From: Dehalococcoidia bacterium UBA2991
GTDB taxonomy: Bacteria > Chloroflexota > Dehalococcoidia > Tepidiformales > Tepidiformaceae
Length of the DNA stretch: 64,000 bases
NCBI GenBank assembly: GCA_002346645.1
Contig: DEAD01000008.1
Span: 62,001-126,000 of the forward strand
Direction of reading: 5' to 3'
This document shows positions 50,362-59,547 of this stretch, piece after piece (positions within the stretch are counted from its first letter, which is position 1; each line of letters opens with the position of its first letter). The position numbers and the translations under genes were made by a program. The notes beneath the pieces are model-generated. The model was not told where the DNA came from and made no database searches. It was given only the letters and a program-made list of their open reading frames with translations.

Positions 50362-51099
50362 CTACCTGCCACCGAAACCAGATCCCGATGGCCATTCCAC
50401 TGTACGGACGCTCTCCATCGGCAGCCCCTGCAAACGAGCGTCCACCCATTGATTCAGAAGATGGTCAAGCTGCTCCGCTACTGTCTCTAACGAGTGATCA
50501 GCGTCCCCATAGATGACTAGTTGCTTGGGATCCGATGCACGCTGATAAATATCTTCACTTGCTTCAGAGCCGAGGACCTCATCGGCACTCCCATGCACAA
50601 GAAGAAGAGGCCTAGGCATTTCTTCAACCTGCCCAGTTCCGTAAAGCTGGGGACAAAGAGAGACCACTGCGCATACAAGCGGATGAAGTGCTCCCGCCTT
50701 TACAACAACTGCGCCACCAAAACTATGACCGATAAGGACAACATCTGTAGCACCTATTCCTTTGAGGAATGAACAGCCGGCAAGTACATCAAGCACGCAC
50801 TCTTCAAAGACGTTGGGCTCTCGATATTCCAGCCGAAGGATGCTGACACTCTTGGCCATCAGGAGCCCAGGGAGCCGGGCAAATAACCCTCTAGCTGGAC
50901 CATCAAGCCCACCCATAGCCCCACCCACACAGATAACCGCACCGAAACCACCCTGTACGGGATGAAAGACCCCGGAGATGTCTCCCCGACTGGTAACTAA
51001 GATAACTTCAAGGCTCTCGTCGGAAGGACCAGGAGCGGCCTTTACGTTGTGAAGGCTAAGATTGAAGTCTTCCGACTGGGGACTCGGGCGTTCGGGCAC
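50362..51099 (-). CDS. alpha/beta hydrolase (dienelactone-hydrolase-like)
   Basis: A 245-residue serine hydrolase. The nucleophile elbow GHSFGG has S126, the acid is D173 (HGSADEV), and the base is H202 (GDADHSLE). There is no signal peptide, so it is cytosolic; the substrate is unknown. It starts with GTG, and TATCTT lies 6 bases upstream, so it may have its own leaderless transcript in addition to read-through from the globin gene 35 bases upstream. Confidence 0.87.
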   Translation of the reverse strand: MPERPSPQSEDFNLSLHNVKAAPGPSDESLEVILVTSRGDISGVFHPVQGGFGAVICVGGAMGGLDGPARGLFARLPGLLMAKSVSILRLEYREPNVFEECVLDVLAGCSFLKGIGATDVVLIGHSFGGAVVVKAGALHPLVCAVVSLCPQLYGTGQVEEMPRPLLLVHGSADEVLGSEASEDIYQRASDPKQLVIYGDADHSLETVAEQLDHLLNQWVDARLQGLPMESVRTVEWPSGSGFGGR

Positions 51100-51133
51100 A
51101 TACCCAAGATACAGCGCCGATGATGTCCCAAGG

Positions 51134-51553
51134 TCAGGTCAACCAAGCATCTTCAGGAAGGGGTTCCCGGGGGACCTCCTCATGAGCATTGACCATATGG
51201 TTGGCCAGCGATTCCAGGCGCCCCCAAATAGAATCGAAGTCCTCCCTTTCAATTTGTTGTAATTCGAGGGCCGATCGCATGTGCTTAAGCCAGAGCTGAG
51301 CATGATGCTCAGCTATTACAAAAGGGAAGTGGCGTCGACGCAGGCGAGGATGACCGTAGCGCTCAGAATAGCGGGGCTCACCGCCAAGCCATTGCTCAAA
51401 GAAGTATTCCAGCTTCTCACGACTGGGTGTGAGATCCTCGGGATACAGGACTCGTAACGACATTTCGCCCGCAACAGCTTCGTAGAACGAACCCACTACG
51501 GCCTCGACAGCCTCGCGGCCTCCAATACGTTCGAAAAGCGATTGCTCACTCAT
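51134..51553 (-). CDS. group II truncated hemoglobin (TrHbO-like)
   Basis: A 139-residue 2-on-2 globin that binds O2 or NO and may protect against nitrosative or peroxide stress. Seen are Y24 (B10 region, VGSFYEAV), the YPEDLTPSREKLEYFFEQWLGG stretch typical of group II, YGHPRLRRRHFPF with proximal H75, and the G-helix tryptophan in AQLWLKHM. It overlaps the GDPD stop by 4 bases in a minus-strand operon. Confidence 0.92.
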   Translation of the reverse strand: MSEQSLFERIGGREAVEAVVGSFYEAVAGEMSLRVLYPEDLTPSREKLEYFFEQWLGGEPRYSERYGHPRLRRRHFPFVIAEHHAQLWLKHMRSALELQQIEREDFDSIWGRLESLANHMVNAHEEVPREPLPEDAWLT

Positions 51554-52239
51554 GGATTTGAGCGTAGGGGATGGTTGTAATCGGCGACAACCCTTCCAAG
51601 AAGACTAAGGCTATCGCTATTGATTCCTTTCACCCCTGCGGTGAATACACGATCGAGTTCTGCAAAAGAATTAACAGGCCACACGTAAACCGATACACCA
51701 CGGCTAGCAAGTTCTTGTATAAGCGGGCGCTCCACAAGACTGATGTGCAAAGAAAGGGTGTGATACCGCTCACCAAGAAGAGGCTTGAGAGCGCTCAGTT
51801 CATCGGCCCACGCCGCTGAAGGAATAAGGCAGACATGCTTACAGCCCTCAAAGGGCTCTAAAAGCCACCATTCTCTGGTGGTAACGGCATAGGCCTTGCC
51901 AGGAAGAGCACGGTCAAAGGCGGAGGCCACAGCCTCCGAAAGACAGAGAGACTCGGACTTAAGATCCACCATCAGCTGCATATCAGAACCAGCGGCTTCA
52001 ATTACTGCATCTAATTCGAGCCGTCGGCCCCAACCGGGCAAAGGCCGCCAATTCTCTCGAAGAAGCGGGAGCAATCCAACAGACCTAGCATGCCGCACCT
52101 CCAGCCGTCCACGGTGCAGCCAAACATCAAGCTCTACGAGATCAACGCCGATAGCCTTGGCCCGTTCTAGGTTAGAAAGATTATTGCCAGCCCTATGGGC
52201 TATAGCGACCACCTGACCCTGGGGTGGAACACTGCTCAC
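51550..52239 (-). CDS. glycerophosphodiester phosphodiesterase family protein
   Basis: A 229-residue TIM-barrel protein that would split glycerophosphodiesters into glycerol-3-phosphate and an alcohol. AIAHRAGNNL holds the first catalytic histidine, and VELDVWLHRGRLEVRH holds the metal ligands E/D and the second histidine. The aspartate or asparagine usually after that histidine is A (RHARS), as I recall in some actinobacterial homologues. No signal peptide. Overlaps on both sides couple it to the thioesterase and globin genes. Confidence 0.88.
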   Translation of the reverse strand: MSSVPPQGQVVAIAHRAGNNLSNLERAKAIGVDLVELDVWLHRGRLEVRHARSVGLLPLLRENWRPLPGWGRRLELDAVIEAAGSDMQLMVDLKSESLCLSEAVASAFDRALPGKAYAVTTREWWLLEPFEGCKHVCLIPSAAWADELSALKPLLGERYHTLSLHISLVERPLIQELASRGVSVYVWPVNSFAELDRVFTAGVKGINSDSLSLLGRVVADYNHPLRSNP

Positions 52240-52640
52240 GAGGGGGGAGTGCCTCGCTGAAGGAGATACTGCACATCTGGAGGGAGAGGAATCCCTCGGA
52301 AAGAAACGGTGTCAAGCCACGCCCAGACATGTACAAACGTCGCAATAGCAGTCCCTGTCGTAGTAGAGCTCACAGAGAATTCCTGCTCGAAGCCCCGTTC
52401 ATTAGTGCTGGTAGTTGTTACCTCGATGGTCGCTCCCTCCTTCCAAGGCAGGGGTGCGTGATACACGGCTCGAGTCTCGCGCTGAACAGCTACAACATGT
52501 TCGGGCTTAGAAATGCCGCAGTGCTCCTCAAAAGCAGCATAGGCGAGATCCGTGAGAGCAAGCAGCACGCCTGCGTGCACGAAGCCCGTGTCTGTGAAGG
52601 TGTCAGTATGTCGGGTAGGAAACGAACAAGAAAAAGGCAC
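52236..52640 (-). CDS. acyl-CoA thioesterase, hotdog fold (4HBT-like)
   Basis: A 134-residue hotdog protein. The N-terminal strand-helix FPTRHTDTFTDTGFVHAGVLLALTDLAYAAFEEHCG holds the expected active-site region, followed by YHAPLPWKEGATIEVTT and VWAWLDTVSFRGIPLP. It probably hydrolyses acyl- or aryl-CoA esters. It starts with GTG; an in-frame stop lies only a few codons upstream. It overlaps the GDPD start by 4 bases and follows the DoxX-like gene by 39 bases. Confidence 0.83.
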   Translation of the reverse strand: MPFSCSFPTRHTDTFTDTGFVHAGVLLALTDLAYAAFEEHCGISKPEHVVAVQRETRAVYHAPLPWKEGATIEVTTTSTNERGFEQEFSVSSTTTGTAIATFVHVWAWLDTVSFRGIPLPPDVQYLLQRGTPPS

Positions 52641-52679
52641 GACCTGATCGTGAAAGCCTCAAGCGCCAGAGGCAAGCCC

Positions 52680-53144
52680 CTAGAAGATTACAGCGTCTAC
52701 ACCCCAGACCTCACCGGCTCCAGACGCAAAAAGTACAACAGCTATAAGAATCATCATTAGGTTCTGACCTTGCTCGCCTTGGTCCTTAAGGCCAGCTAGC
52801 AGCAGGTAGTTAAGGTTGAGAAAGGCCGCCAGGATGAGACCACCGAAGGTGAGAAGGCCCAAGGTGATACTAATCCCAGCAACGAGTTCACCAAGGACCA
52901 CCATCCAAGAGGTGATCACCCAGGTGCGCTCATTACGCAGTGCAGTGGCCTTAAGGATATTTGAGAAGGCGGAAACCGGATGATCTTCAACAAGACCGTC
53001 AACCCAGTTACGCGAACCTCCTTTCAGGAAGTCCTGTAGGTTTTTATGGCGCACACTTTCCAGCCACCAGAGACCAAGGCCGATGCGGAGGATGGCAAGC
53101 CACTCCTCCTTCGTAAGCCAGTCGAAGATGTCCAATGGTCCCAT
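52680..53144 (-). CDS. DoxX-like membrane protein
   Basis: A 154-residue integral membrane protein with about four helices. LAILRIGLGLWWLESVRHKN resembles the DoxX/TQO-small-subunit start, then a soluble loop, WVITSWMVVLGELVAGISITLGLLTFGG, LAAFLNLNYLLLAG and LMMILIAVVLFASGAG follow. DoxX proteins relate to thiosulfate:quinone oxidoreductase subunits or redox stress. TAGACT lies 9 bases before the ATG. It is the first gene of the five-gene minus-strand operon, divergent from orn. Confidence 0.82.
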   Translation of the reverse strand: MGPLDIFDWLTKEEWLAILRIGLGLWWLESVRHKNLQDFLKGGSRNWVDGLVEDHPVSAFSNILKATALRNERTWVITSWMVVLGELVAGISITLGLLTFGGLILAAFLNLNYLLLAGLKDQGEQGQNLMMILIAVVLFASGAGEVWGVDAVIF

Positions 53145-53194
53145 CAGATGCCAAGTCTAGCGCCCTAGGGCCCACATCGGGTTACGATCCAGAA

Positions 53195-53737
53195 ATGTCA
53201 GACCAACCTCGCCCCCCACTGATCTGGATCGATATGGAAATGACAGGCCTCAGTGTGGAGCAGCATCACATTCTCGAAGTAGCAGCCATCGTCACCGACA
53301 GTGAACTGCGCGAGCTCGACGAGGGCCTCGATTTGATCGTGCATCAGCCTGAGAAAACCCTTTCGCTAATGGACGAATGGTGCGTCAATCAACATGGCCA
53401 GTCCGGCCTGACAGAGGCTGTTCGGGCCTCTCGAATAGAGGTTCCAGAGGCAGAAGGGCTACTCCTACAGTACCTCCAAAGCCATACCTCAGAGGGGCAG
53501 TCTCCTCTGGCCGGCAACTCGGTTGGGCAGGACCGGCGTTTCCTCGAACGGTGGATGCCATCAGTTGCGCAACACCTCCATTACCGCACGATCGACGTGT
53601 CCACCATTAAGGAGCTTTCCCTTCGCTGGTTTCCTGAGCTAGGAGGATTTCCAAAAGGGGGATCTCATCGGGCAGACGACGATATCCGCGAGTCCATCGC
53701 AGAACTGCGGTACTTCCGAGAACATGTATTCCGCTAG
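53195..53737 (+). CDS. orn: oligoribonuclease
   Basis: DEDDh 3'-5' exonuclease that removes di- to pentaribonucleotides and the c-di-GMP product pGpG. The 180-residue protein matches E. coli Orn in length. Motif I is WIDMEMTGL, GNSVGQDRRFLERWMP is motif II, and HRADDDIRESIAEL is motif III. ATG 53195 is supported by TACGAT 6 bases upstream and by length; the frame opens at 53135. It converges with the IMPase gene and they share a CTAG. Confidence 0.94.
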   Translation: MSDQPRPPLIWIDMEMTGLSVEQHHILEVAAIVTDSELRELDEGLDLIVHQPEKTLSLMDEWCVNQHGQSGLTEAVRASRIEVPEAEGLLLQYLQSHTSEGQSPLAGNSVGQDRRFLERWMPSVAQHLHYRTIDVSTIKELSLRWFPELGGFPKGGSHRADDDIRESIAELRYFREHVFR

Positions 53738-54657
53738 TGACCGCGAAGCCGGTTGGTAGCTCTTTTGATAATGCCCGGACGACGAATGCGTTCACGCAAT
53801 TGGGCAAGACCCTCAGGCTCGCCAACAAGAACAGGTCGAGACCAGTCACGCAGAGTAGCTGCACGCTCCTCAGAGATACGAGAGGGTGGGGAAAACCGTT
53901 GGAAAGGCTCCCAAGTTTTCCCTTCACGGATCAGGGCCTCCCGCCCTGCTGCTTCTATCAACACGAGCCCCGCCGCAAGATCCCAAGCACGGACGCCCCA
54001 GAATTGAGCTGTTGTAAAGACACCTGCAGCCACATAGGCACACTCAATAGCAGCGGAGCCAGTAACGCGATTGTCCCAGCTAGCGGAACGTCCCGGACCA
54101 CCCCCAGGCACCGCGCTAAGACTACGACGAACACCCTGATTCTCGACAGCCTTCACTACATCCCCTTCAAACCTAAGCGGCCCGCCCCAATGCGCGTGAT
54201 AAACCCCAGACCCCAAGGTGTGACTTGCCGAGCACCAGACAGCACCAGCCACAGGCATACCCTCGTGCAGCACACCAACAGAAGCGGCAAAGAGAGGGTA
54301 TCGATTAACGAAGTTTGTCGTGCCATCAACAGGATCAATTGCCCAGAGATATTCGGCGGAAACCGGAGGCTGGTCTTCCTTTTCTTCTCCTAGGATTGCG
54401 TGATCAGGGTAAAGCTCTGAAAGGCGGGCACGAATCATTTCCTCCACGGCTCTATCTATTTCCGAAACAGGGTCGGTAGGTGCAGCCTCCAAAGATTTAC
54501 CTTTCGTCTTGTAGTCGACAGTGATTGAGCGCCCAAGCGCATTTGCAATCTCAGTGCCAGCAGCTTGGGCTAGCTCACGGGCCGTAGCTTCAAGCTCTTC
54601 CCAAAAGGCAGTATTCGACTCTGTAGGTTGTTCTCGTGGTTCCGGCTCTTCCGTCAT
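53734..54657 (-). CDS. inositol monophosphatase family protein
   Basis: A 307-residue Mg-dependent sugar-phosphate phosphatase of the IMPase/FBPase/CysQ superfamily. It shows DPVSEIDRAVEEMI, GEEKED (E91, E92), the metal motif DPVDGTTNF (D108, D111), and the late WGVRAWDLAAGLVLIEAAG. The substrate could be inositol phosphate, fructose-1,6-bisphosphate or similar. The start ATG 54657 lies 7 bases after the Tal-Pgi stop; the longer frame to 54924 is a shadow. It is third in a transketolase operon, which hints at fructose bisphosphate (inference). Confidence 0.9.
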   Translation of the reverse strand: MTEEPEPREQPTESNTAFWEELEATARELAQAAGTEIANALGRSITVDYKTKGKSLEAAPTDPVSEIDRAVEEMIRARLSELYPDHAILGEEKEDQPPVSAEYLWAIDPVDGTTNFVNRYPLFAASVGVLHEGMPVAGAVWCSASHTLGSGVYHAHWGGPLRFEGDVVKAVENQGVRRSLSAVPGGGPGRSASWDNRVTGSAAIECAYVAAGVFTTAQFWGVRAWDLAAGLVLIEAAGREALIREGKTWEPFQRFSPPSRISEERAATLRDWSRPVLVGEPEGLAQLRERIRRPGIIKRATNRLRGH

Positions 54658-54664
54658 ATCGAGA

Positions 54665-57298
54665 CTACGCTCCAGCCTCTGTAAGCAGCTCCTCAAGGCT
54701 GACACGAGCAACCCGACGTCCCCGAGCAAGTAGTACTTCAAGATCACCCTGTGCCTGAGCTGCTTTAAGCTGACCAAAGGAATAGGGCTTGCCCGGGATC
54801 GAGGCATCGACGGGGTCATCTCGCACAATCTGAACAAAGGCCCCACTTGCAGGGCCACCCTTATGCAACTGGCCCGTGGAGTGCAGATAGCGGGGGCCAA
54901 AACCAACGGTCGTAGCAACCCCATGCTGATTTCGCAGGTTCAGACGCAGATCCTGAAGGGCAGTAATGTAACCCTTCGTTCGCGGCAAATACGGGAGGAG
55001 CGCAAGATAATCTCCAGGTTTGAGCGACTCAAGAACTTCAGCAAGGGTAGCTGCCTGGGGGAGTGGGGCGGCGGCAGCAAGAACCCGGGCAGTAGCATCC
55101 TTTGCCTCCTGCACATTCGGCTGGTCGAAAGGCTGGACACCAAGCACGTGCCCGGCAATAGCCGTGGCAACTTCCCAACGCACAAACTCAGCCGGAAGCT
55201 GGGCGGGGTCACAGTAAGGGAGCCGCACAACAGGATGGCCAGCAACTTCTAATTCATCCAGCCCATCCTGCTCCCCGAGAGCTACAAAAATTCGGTCCTT
55301 ACCATAGTTTTCGGGAATCCCCAGTGGTTCCCCCTCGATAGGAACTATGCCCTTCCCTTCCTTTCCAAGTGACTCCGCAATGATCTGCTCAATCCAGATT
55401 CCAAGCTCCTGGAGCTCATCTGGAAGGATGAGCGTGAGCTTATCGCGACCTGCCAGAGAAGACTCGCCAAGAATTGCACCAAGCAATACCCCAGGATTCC
55501 CAGAAGGCACTGTTCCACGGCAAGCTTCGAGCATCTCTTGGCCACGCATCACTAGCTGGCCAACATCGGCACCCATAAGAGCAGCAGGCAGCATTCCGAA
55601 CACAGAGAGGGCTGAGTAGCGCCCTCCTATCTCAGGATCTCCGTAAAAGACACGACGGAAGTCTCGCTCGCGTGCGAGTAGATCAAGAGGGGAACCTTCA
55701 TCAGTAATAGCAGCGAACCGGGTCCCGTTAGGTACCTTCTCAAAGAAGTAGGCTAACTGGGCACTCGTCTCTATAGTTTCCCCACTTTTGCTGGCAGCAA
55801 TAAAAAACGTATGGGCAAGATCGAGGTGAGCTTCCAAAGCTAATAGCTCTTCGGGATCAGTGGTGTCGGGAACGTGCAATTTCAGGGCCCCACTAGCGGT
55901 GCCCAATGCACCATGGAGAACACTTGCGGCGAGGCTCGACCCACCCATTCCCATCAATAAAAGATCTGTAAAGCCTTCAGTGGAGATCTCAGCGACAAAG
56001 GTGTTTAGGGCAGCCACGTTTTCCAAGGTCTTTTGTGGCGCCTCCAAAAAGCCAAGGCGATCGACAATCTCCGCGGGATCAGACTTCCAGACAGTATGGT
56101 CACGGCGCCATAAGCGTTGAACAACCTCATCTTGGTCAAGAACCTCAAGCCGACCGGCGACAGAGCCCGCCAGATCACCAAGCTCCAGCCCAGAGGCAGG
56201 AGTACGACCAGGGGCAGTCAACAAGCGCCGTTCTAACTTCTCCATGAGCGCCTTGTAACTGTCCTCAAAAGAGGCGAGGCCTTCCACAAGCAGCGTATCG
56301 GTAATCTCAGTCATATCGATCCCAGCAGCTTCAGCACTGTCCAAGATGCGACTAGCCTCGGCGATTTTCTCCTCCGGGACGGAAGTCACCTGCAAATGGT
56401 CAAGGACAGCGTCCAGGGTAGCCTGTGGCAACGTGTTAACCGTATCTGGAAGGATGAGAGTTTCGACATAGAGAATGTCTGAGTAAGCATCATTCTTAGT
56501 GCCGGTTGAAGCCCAAAGTGGCCTTTGTGGACGGCCTCCAGCCTTCGCGAGACGCTCCCAACGCTTGCCAGCAAAAATGTCATTGAAACGGGAGTAAGCG
56601 TGACGAGCGTTTGCAACAGCAATCTGCCCGCTAAGGGAAGAACTAGCGGGGAGTTGGGCATCAACAGCAGTGTCCACTCGCGAGACGAAGAAGGAGGCAA
56701 CACTAGCGATGGTGTTCAGGGAACCGCCAGAGTCGAGGCGCTTCTCAAGGCCAGCGATATATGCCTCAGCTACGCCCTCGTAAACGGCAACGCTAAAAAG
56801 CAGAGTGACATTCACGTTGACACCGGCAGCGATTAATTCTGTCAGCGCCGCCACACCGGCAGGCGTGCCGGGAACCTTAATCATTACGTTGGGGCGATCA
56901 ACTAGCTGGAAGAGACGCAGTGCCTCAGCAATCGTGGCATCCCGATCGTTTTCTATGCCAGGAGGAACCTCAAACGAGACGTATCCATCTACCGCTTCAG
57001 TAGCCTGGTAGACCGGCTGGAGAGCGTCTGCAGCCAGCTGGATATCTTCGGCGGCAAGAGCGACAAAGGCGTCGTAGGGCTCTACCTCACCCTTTCGTAT
57101 CAGGGCCTGCAAGGCCTCCTCGTAATCACCAGACTCAGAGATGGCCTTGTCAAAGATAGTGGGGTTGGAGGTCATTCCAGTAATCCAACCCTCAGCAACC
57201 ATACGATCGACTTCGCCTGACCGGAGCAGGCCTCGACGGATGTAGTCGAGCCAAACACTCTGGCCATGTTGAAGAAGCTGCTCAGTCGCGAGCGGCAC
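54665..57298 (-). CDS. bifunctional transaldolase / glucose-6-phosphate isomerase
   Basis: An 877-residue fusion. Residues about 1-365 are transaldolase (TSNPTIFDKAI; Schiff-base lysine K141 in MIKVPGTPAGV; LWASTGTKNDAYSD), which moves dihydroxyacetone units in the pentose phosphate pathway. Residues about 375-877 are phosphoglucose isomerase (LLMGMGGSSLAASVLHG, FIAASKSGETIET, the TDEGSPLD region, and HSTGQLHKGGP). Such Tal-Pgi fusions are known in several phyla. It lies 5 bases after the transketolase gene, so one mRNA links fructose-6-phosphate steps. Confidence 0.95.
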   Translation of the reverse strand: MPLATEQLLQHGQSVWLDYIRRGLLRSGEVDRMVAEGWITGMTSNPTIFDKAISESGDYEEALQALIRKGEVEPYDAFVALAAEDIQLAADALQPVYQATEAVDGYVSFEVPPGIENDRDATIAEALRLFQLVDRPNVMIKVPGTPAGVAALTELIAAGVNVNVTLLFSVAVYEGVAEAYIAGLEKRLDSGGSLNTIASVASFFVSRVDTAVDAQLPASSSLSGQIAVANARHAYSRFNDIFAGKRWERLAKAGGRPQRPLWASTGTKNDAYSDILYVETLILPDTVNTLPQATLDAVLDHLQVTSVPEEKIAEASRILDSAEAAGIDMTEITDTLLVEGLASFEDSYKALMEKLERRLLTAPGRTPASGLELGDLAGSVAGRLEVLDQDEVVQRLWRRDHTVWKSDPAEIVDRLGFLEAPQKTLENVAALNTFVAEISTEGFTDLLLMGMGGSSLAASVLHGALGTASGALKLHVPDTTDPEELLALEAHLDLAHTFFIAASKSGETIETSAQLAYFFEKVPNGTRFAAITDEGSPLDLLARERDFRRVFYGDPEIGGRYSALSVFGMLPAALMGADVGQLVMRGQEMLEACRGTVPSGNPGVLLGAILGESSLAGRDKLTLILPDELQELGIWIEQIIAESLGKEGKGIVPIEGEPLGIPENYGKDRIFVALGEQDGLDELEVAGHPVVRLPYCDPAQLPAEFVRWEVATAIAGHVLGVQPFDQPNVQEAKDATARVLAAAAPLPQAATLAEVLESLKPGDYLALLPYLPRTKGYITALQDLRLNLRNQHGVATTVGFGPRYLHSTGQLHKGGPASGAFVQIVRDDPVDASIPGKPYSFGQLKAAQAQGDLEVLLARGRRVARVSLEELLTEAGA

Positions 57299-57303
57299 GA
57301 TTG

Positions 57304-59340
57304 CTATCCTCCCGCGGAGCCATCTGCACGCATCCTCTCAACCAGAGATGCTGCCTGCCGCGTGATGGCTTCAACCGTAAAGCCGTACCGCTCCATCATG
57401 ACGTTGCCAGGAGCAGATGCACCGTAACGATCGATTCCCACCACTTCGCCGGCAGTACCCACGTAACGCTCCCAACCAAGGCTCGTCCCCGCTTCTACAG
57501 CGATGCGAGCAGTTACTTGGGGTGGAAGCACTTCATCTCGATAAGACTGAGGTTGCTCGGCAAAGAGCTCCCAACTAGGCATGCTCACCACCCGAGCCGC
57601 GATGTTCTTTTCAGCCAAGGCGGTGGCAGTCTCACGTACAAGCGAAACCTCAGAACCTGTAGCAATCAGGATTAGATCAGGCAAACCTCCGGGAGGGTCA
57701 TCCAGGATATAGGCACCCCGAGGAACACCGTCCTGCACACGCTCCTGCACACTAATTACAGGAACTCCCTGACGGGTGAGGACAAGCAGGGTCGGTCCAT
57801 TTCGCCGTTCCAGGGCAATCTTCCAGGCCGCACTCGTTTCATTGGAGTCGGCAGGACGAATCACAGTGAGATCCGGGATTGCGCGGAGAGCCATCAACTG
57901 TTCAATTGGCTGATGCGTGGGACCATCCTCGCCCACGCCGATGCTGTCATGTGTGAAAACATAGATGGAGTGGCAACCCATGATGGCTCCGAGGCGTATA
58001 GACCCCCTCATCCAATCGGAGAATGCGAGGAACGTTCCTCCGTAGGGAATCAAACCCCCGTGCACAGAAATGCCGTTGAGAACTCCCCCCATAGCATGCT
58101 CTCGCACGCCGAAATGAAGGTTACGCCCCTCCCAGTTCCCCTTTGCGAAATCGCCGTAGCCACTCAAATAGGTGTTATTTGAAGGTGCAAGATCAGCAGA
58201 ACCGCCCACAAGGTTGGGAATGATGGGGGCCAGCGCACCCAACACTTTTCCTGATGCAGCTCGGGTCGCCATCGACCCATCGTCATCAGAGAAGGCAGGC
58301 AGGTAAGCCTCCCAGCCATCGGGAAGCGTACCGGCAACGCCACGGCGCCACTCAGCGCCATCTTCAGGATAGGCTTCCTGGTAGGCATCCATTCCTGCCT
58401 GCCACGCTGATTGGCGAGCAGAACCCTGCTCCAGGGCTACTCGGAATTCAGCAAGGACCTCTTCAGGCACGTAAAACGGGGGCTCAGCGGGCCACCCAAA
58501 CACTTCCTTGGTAAGACGTACCTCTTCTTCGCCAAGAGGAGAGCCATGCGCACCAGCTGTCCCAGCCTTATTCGGACTACCATGGGCAATCTCAGTGGCC
58601 ACAATGATGATGGAAGGTTCGTCTTCCACAGCATTCGCAGCAGAAAGAGCATCATCAATTCCATCCAGGTCTTCACCATCCACCCTCTGCACATGCCAGC
58701 CATAGGCGCGAAACCGATCACCGACATTTTCCTGAAAAGCTAGATCTGTACTGCCTTCAATTGAGATTTGATTGTCGTCATAGAGAAAGATCAACTTTCC
58801 CAGACCCAAAGTTCCTGCAAGAGAACAGGCTTCGGAGGCAATTCCCTCCATAAGATCACCATCACTGACCAATGCGTAAGTCCGGTGATCTACAACCATG
58901 TGACCGGGCCGATTGAAACGCGAGGCTAGCATCCGTTCCGCTATAGCCATGCCAACAGCGTTGGCAACACCGGAGCCCAGAGGACCTGTTGTCGTCTCAA
59001 CACCAGGGGTAAGTCCATACTCCGGATGGCCTGGAGTCTTACTCCCCCATTGCCTAAAGCTCTTTATCTCTTCGAGAGTCAGTTCGTAACCAGTCAAATG
59101 GAGGAGGCTGTAAAGGAGCATCGAGGCGTGCCCAGGAGAAAGCACAAAGCGATCCCGGTTAGGCCAAGCGGGATCAGCAGGGTTGTGCTGAAGATGGCGT
59201 GTCCAAAGCACATATGCCATAGCAGCAGCACCCATGGGAGCACCGGGATGGCCGGATTTAGCTGCCTGAACAGCATCCATAGAGAGGGTACGGATCGTAT
59301 TGATCGCCTGATGGTTGAGGGTACCGACAGGTGCGGTCAT
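57304..59340 (-). CDS. tkt: transketolase
   Basis: TPP-dependent two-carbon transfer in the pentose phosphate pathway. The 678-residue protein has AAKSGHPGAPMGAAAMAYVLW, the TPP motif VSDGDLMEGIASEACSLAG, the central FGVREHAMGGVLNG with its catalytic glutamate, HDSIGVGEDGPTHQPIEQL, and the C-terminal VEAGTSLGWERYVG. ATG 59340 with GGAGCG upstream is chosen; ATG 59364 would add 8 residues. It is the first gene of tkt-(tal-pgi)-IMPase. Confidence 0.95.
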   Translation of the reverse strand: MTAPVGTLNHQAINTIRTLSMDAVQAAKSGHPGAPMGAAAMAYVLWTRHLQHNPADPAWPNRDRFVLSPGHASMLLYSLLHLTGYELTLEEIKSFRQWGSKTPGHPEYGLTPGVETTTGPLGSGVANAVGMAIAERMLASRFNRPGHMVVDHRTYALVSDGDLMEGIASEACSLAGTLGLGKLIFLYDDNQISIEGSTDLAFQENVGDRFRAYGWHVQRVDGEDLDGIDDALSAANAVEDEPSIIIVATEIAHGSPNKAGTAGAHGSPLGEEEVRLTKEVFGWPAEPPFYVPEEVLAEFRVALEQGSARQSAWQAGMDAYQEAYPEDGAEWRRGVAGTLPDGWEAYLPAFSDDDGSMATRAASGKVLGALAPIIPNLVGGSADLAPSNNTYLSGYGDFAKGNWEGRNLHFGVREHAMGGVLNGISVHGGLIPYGGTFLAFSDWMRGSIRLGAIMGCHSIYVFTHDSIGVGEDGPTHQPIEQLMALRAIPDLTVIRPADSNETSAAWKIALERRNGPTLLVLTRQGVPVISVQERVQDGVPRGAYILDDPPGGLPDLILIATGSEVSLVRETATALAEKNIAARVVSMPSWELFAEQPQSYRDEVLPPQVTARIAVEAGTSLGWERYVGTAGEVVGIDRYGASAPGNVMMERYGFTVEAITRQAASLVERMRADGSAGG

Positions 59341-59502
59341 CAGATGGGCGCTCCACAGCGTCATTGGTCTGGCAAAAGCCGTTGGGTCGTAGCGGGGGCA
59401 ACGCCCGCAGGAAGGCTAGCACGTTTGTTTCTCACCAGACAGAAAACATGACTCAAAGGCGTGCGGCTGCGGGTGGGAGAGGCTACGATCGATCTACTTA
59501 CA

Positions 59503-59523
59503 GGGGGACCAGCAAGGTTCCCC
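59503..59523 (+). promoter_or_regulatory. 8-bp hairpin in the fumarase leader
   Basis: GGGGGACC (59503-59510), a 5-base loop, GGTTCCCC (59516-59523), with one G-T pair. It lies about 25 bases before the fumarase start in the 207-base divergent gap. It could stabilise or regulate the mRNA; no riboswitch family is recognised. Confidence 0.35.
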
Positions 59524-59547
59524 TCCAGAGTCTCAAGAGGAGCCACC

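Noticed and set aside
49649..50449. 266-codon minus-strand frame over ftsZ and the following gap
   Set aside because: Most of it is antisense to the strongly conserved FtsZ core, and it runs through the operon terminator and into the hydrolase gene.
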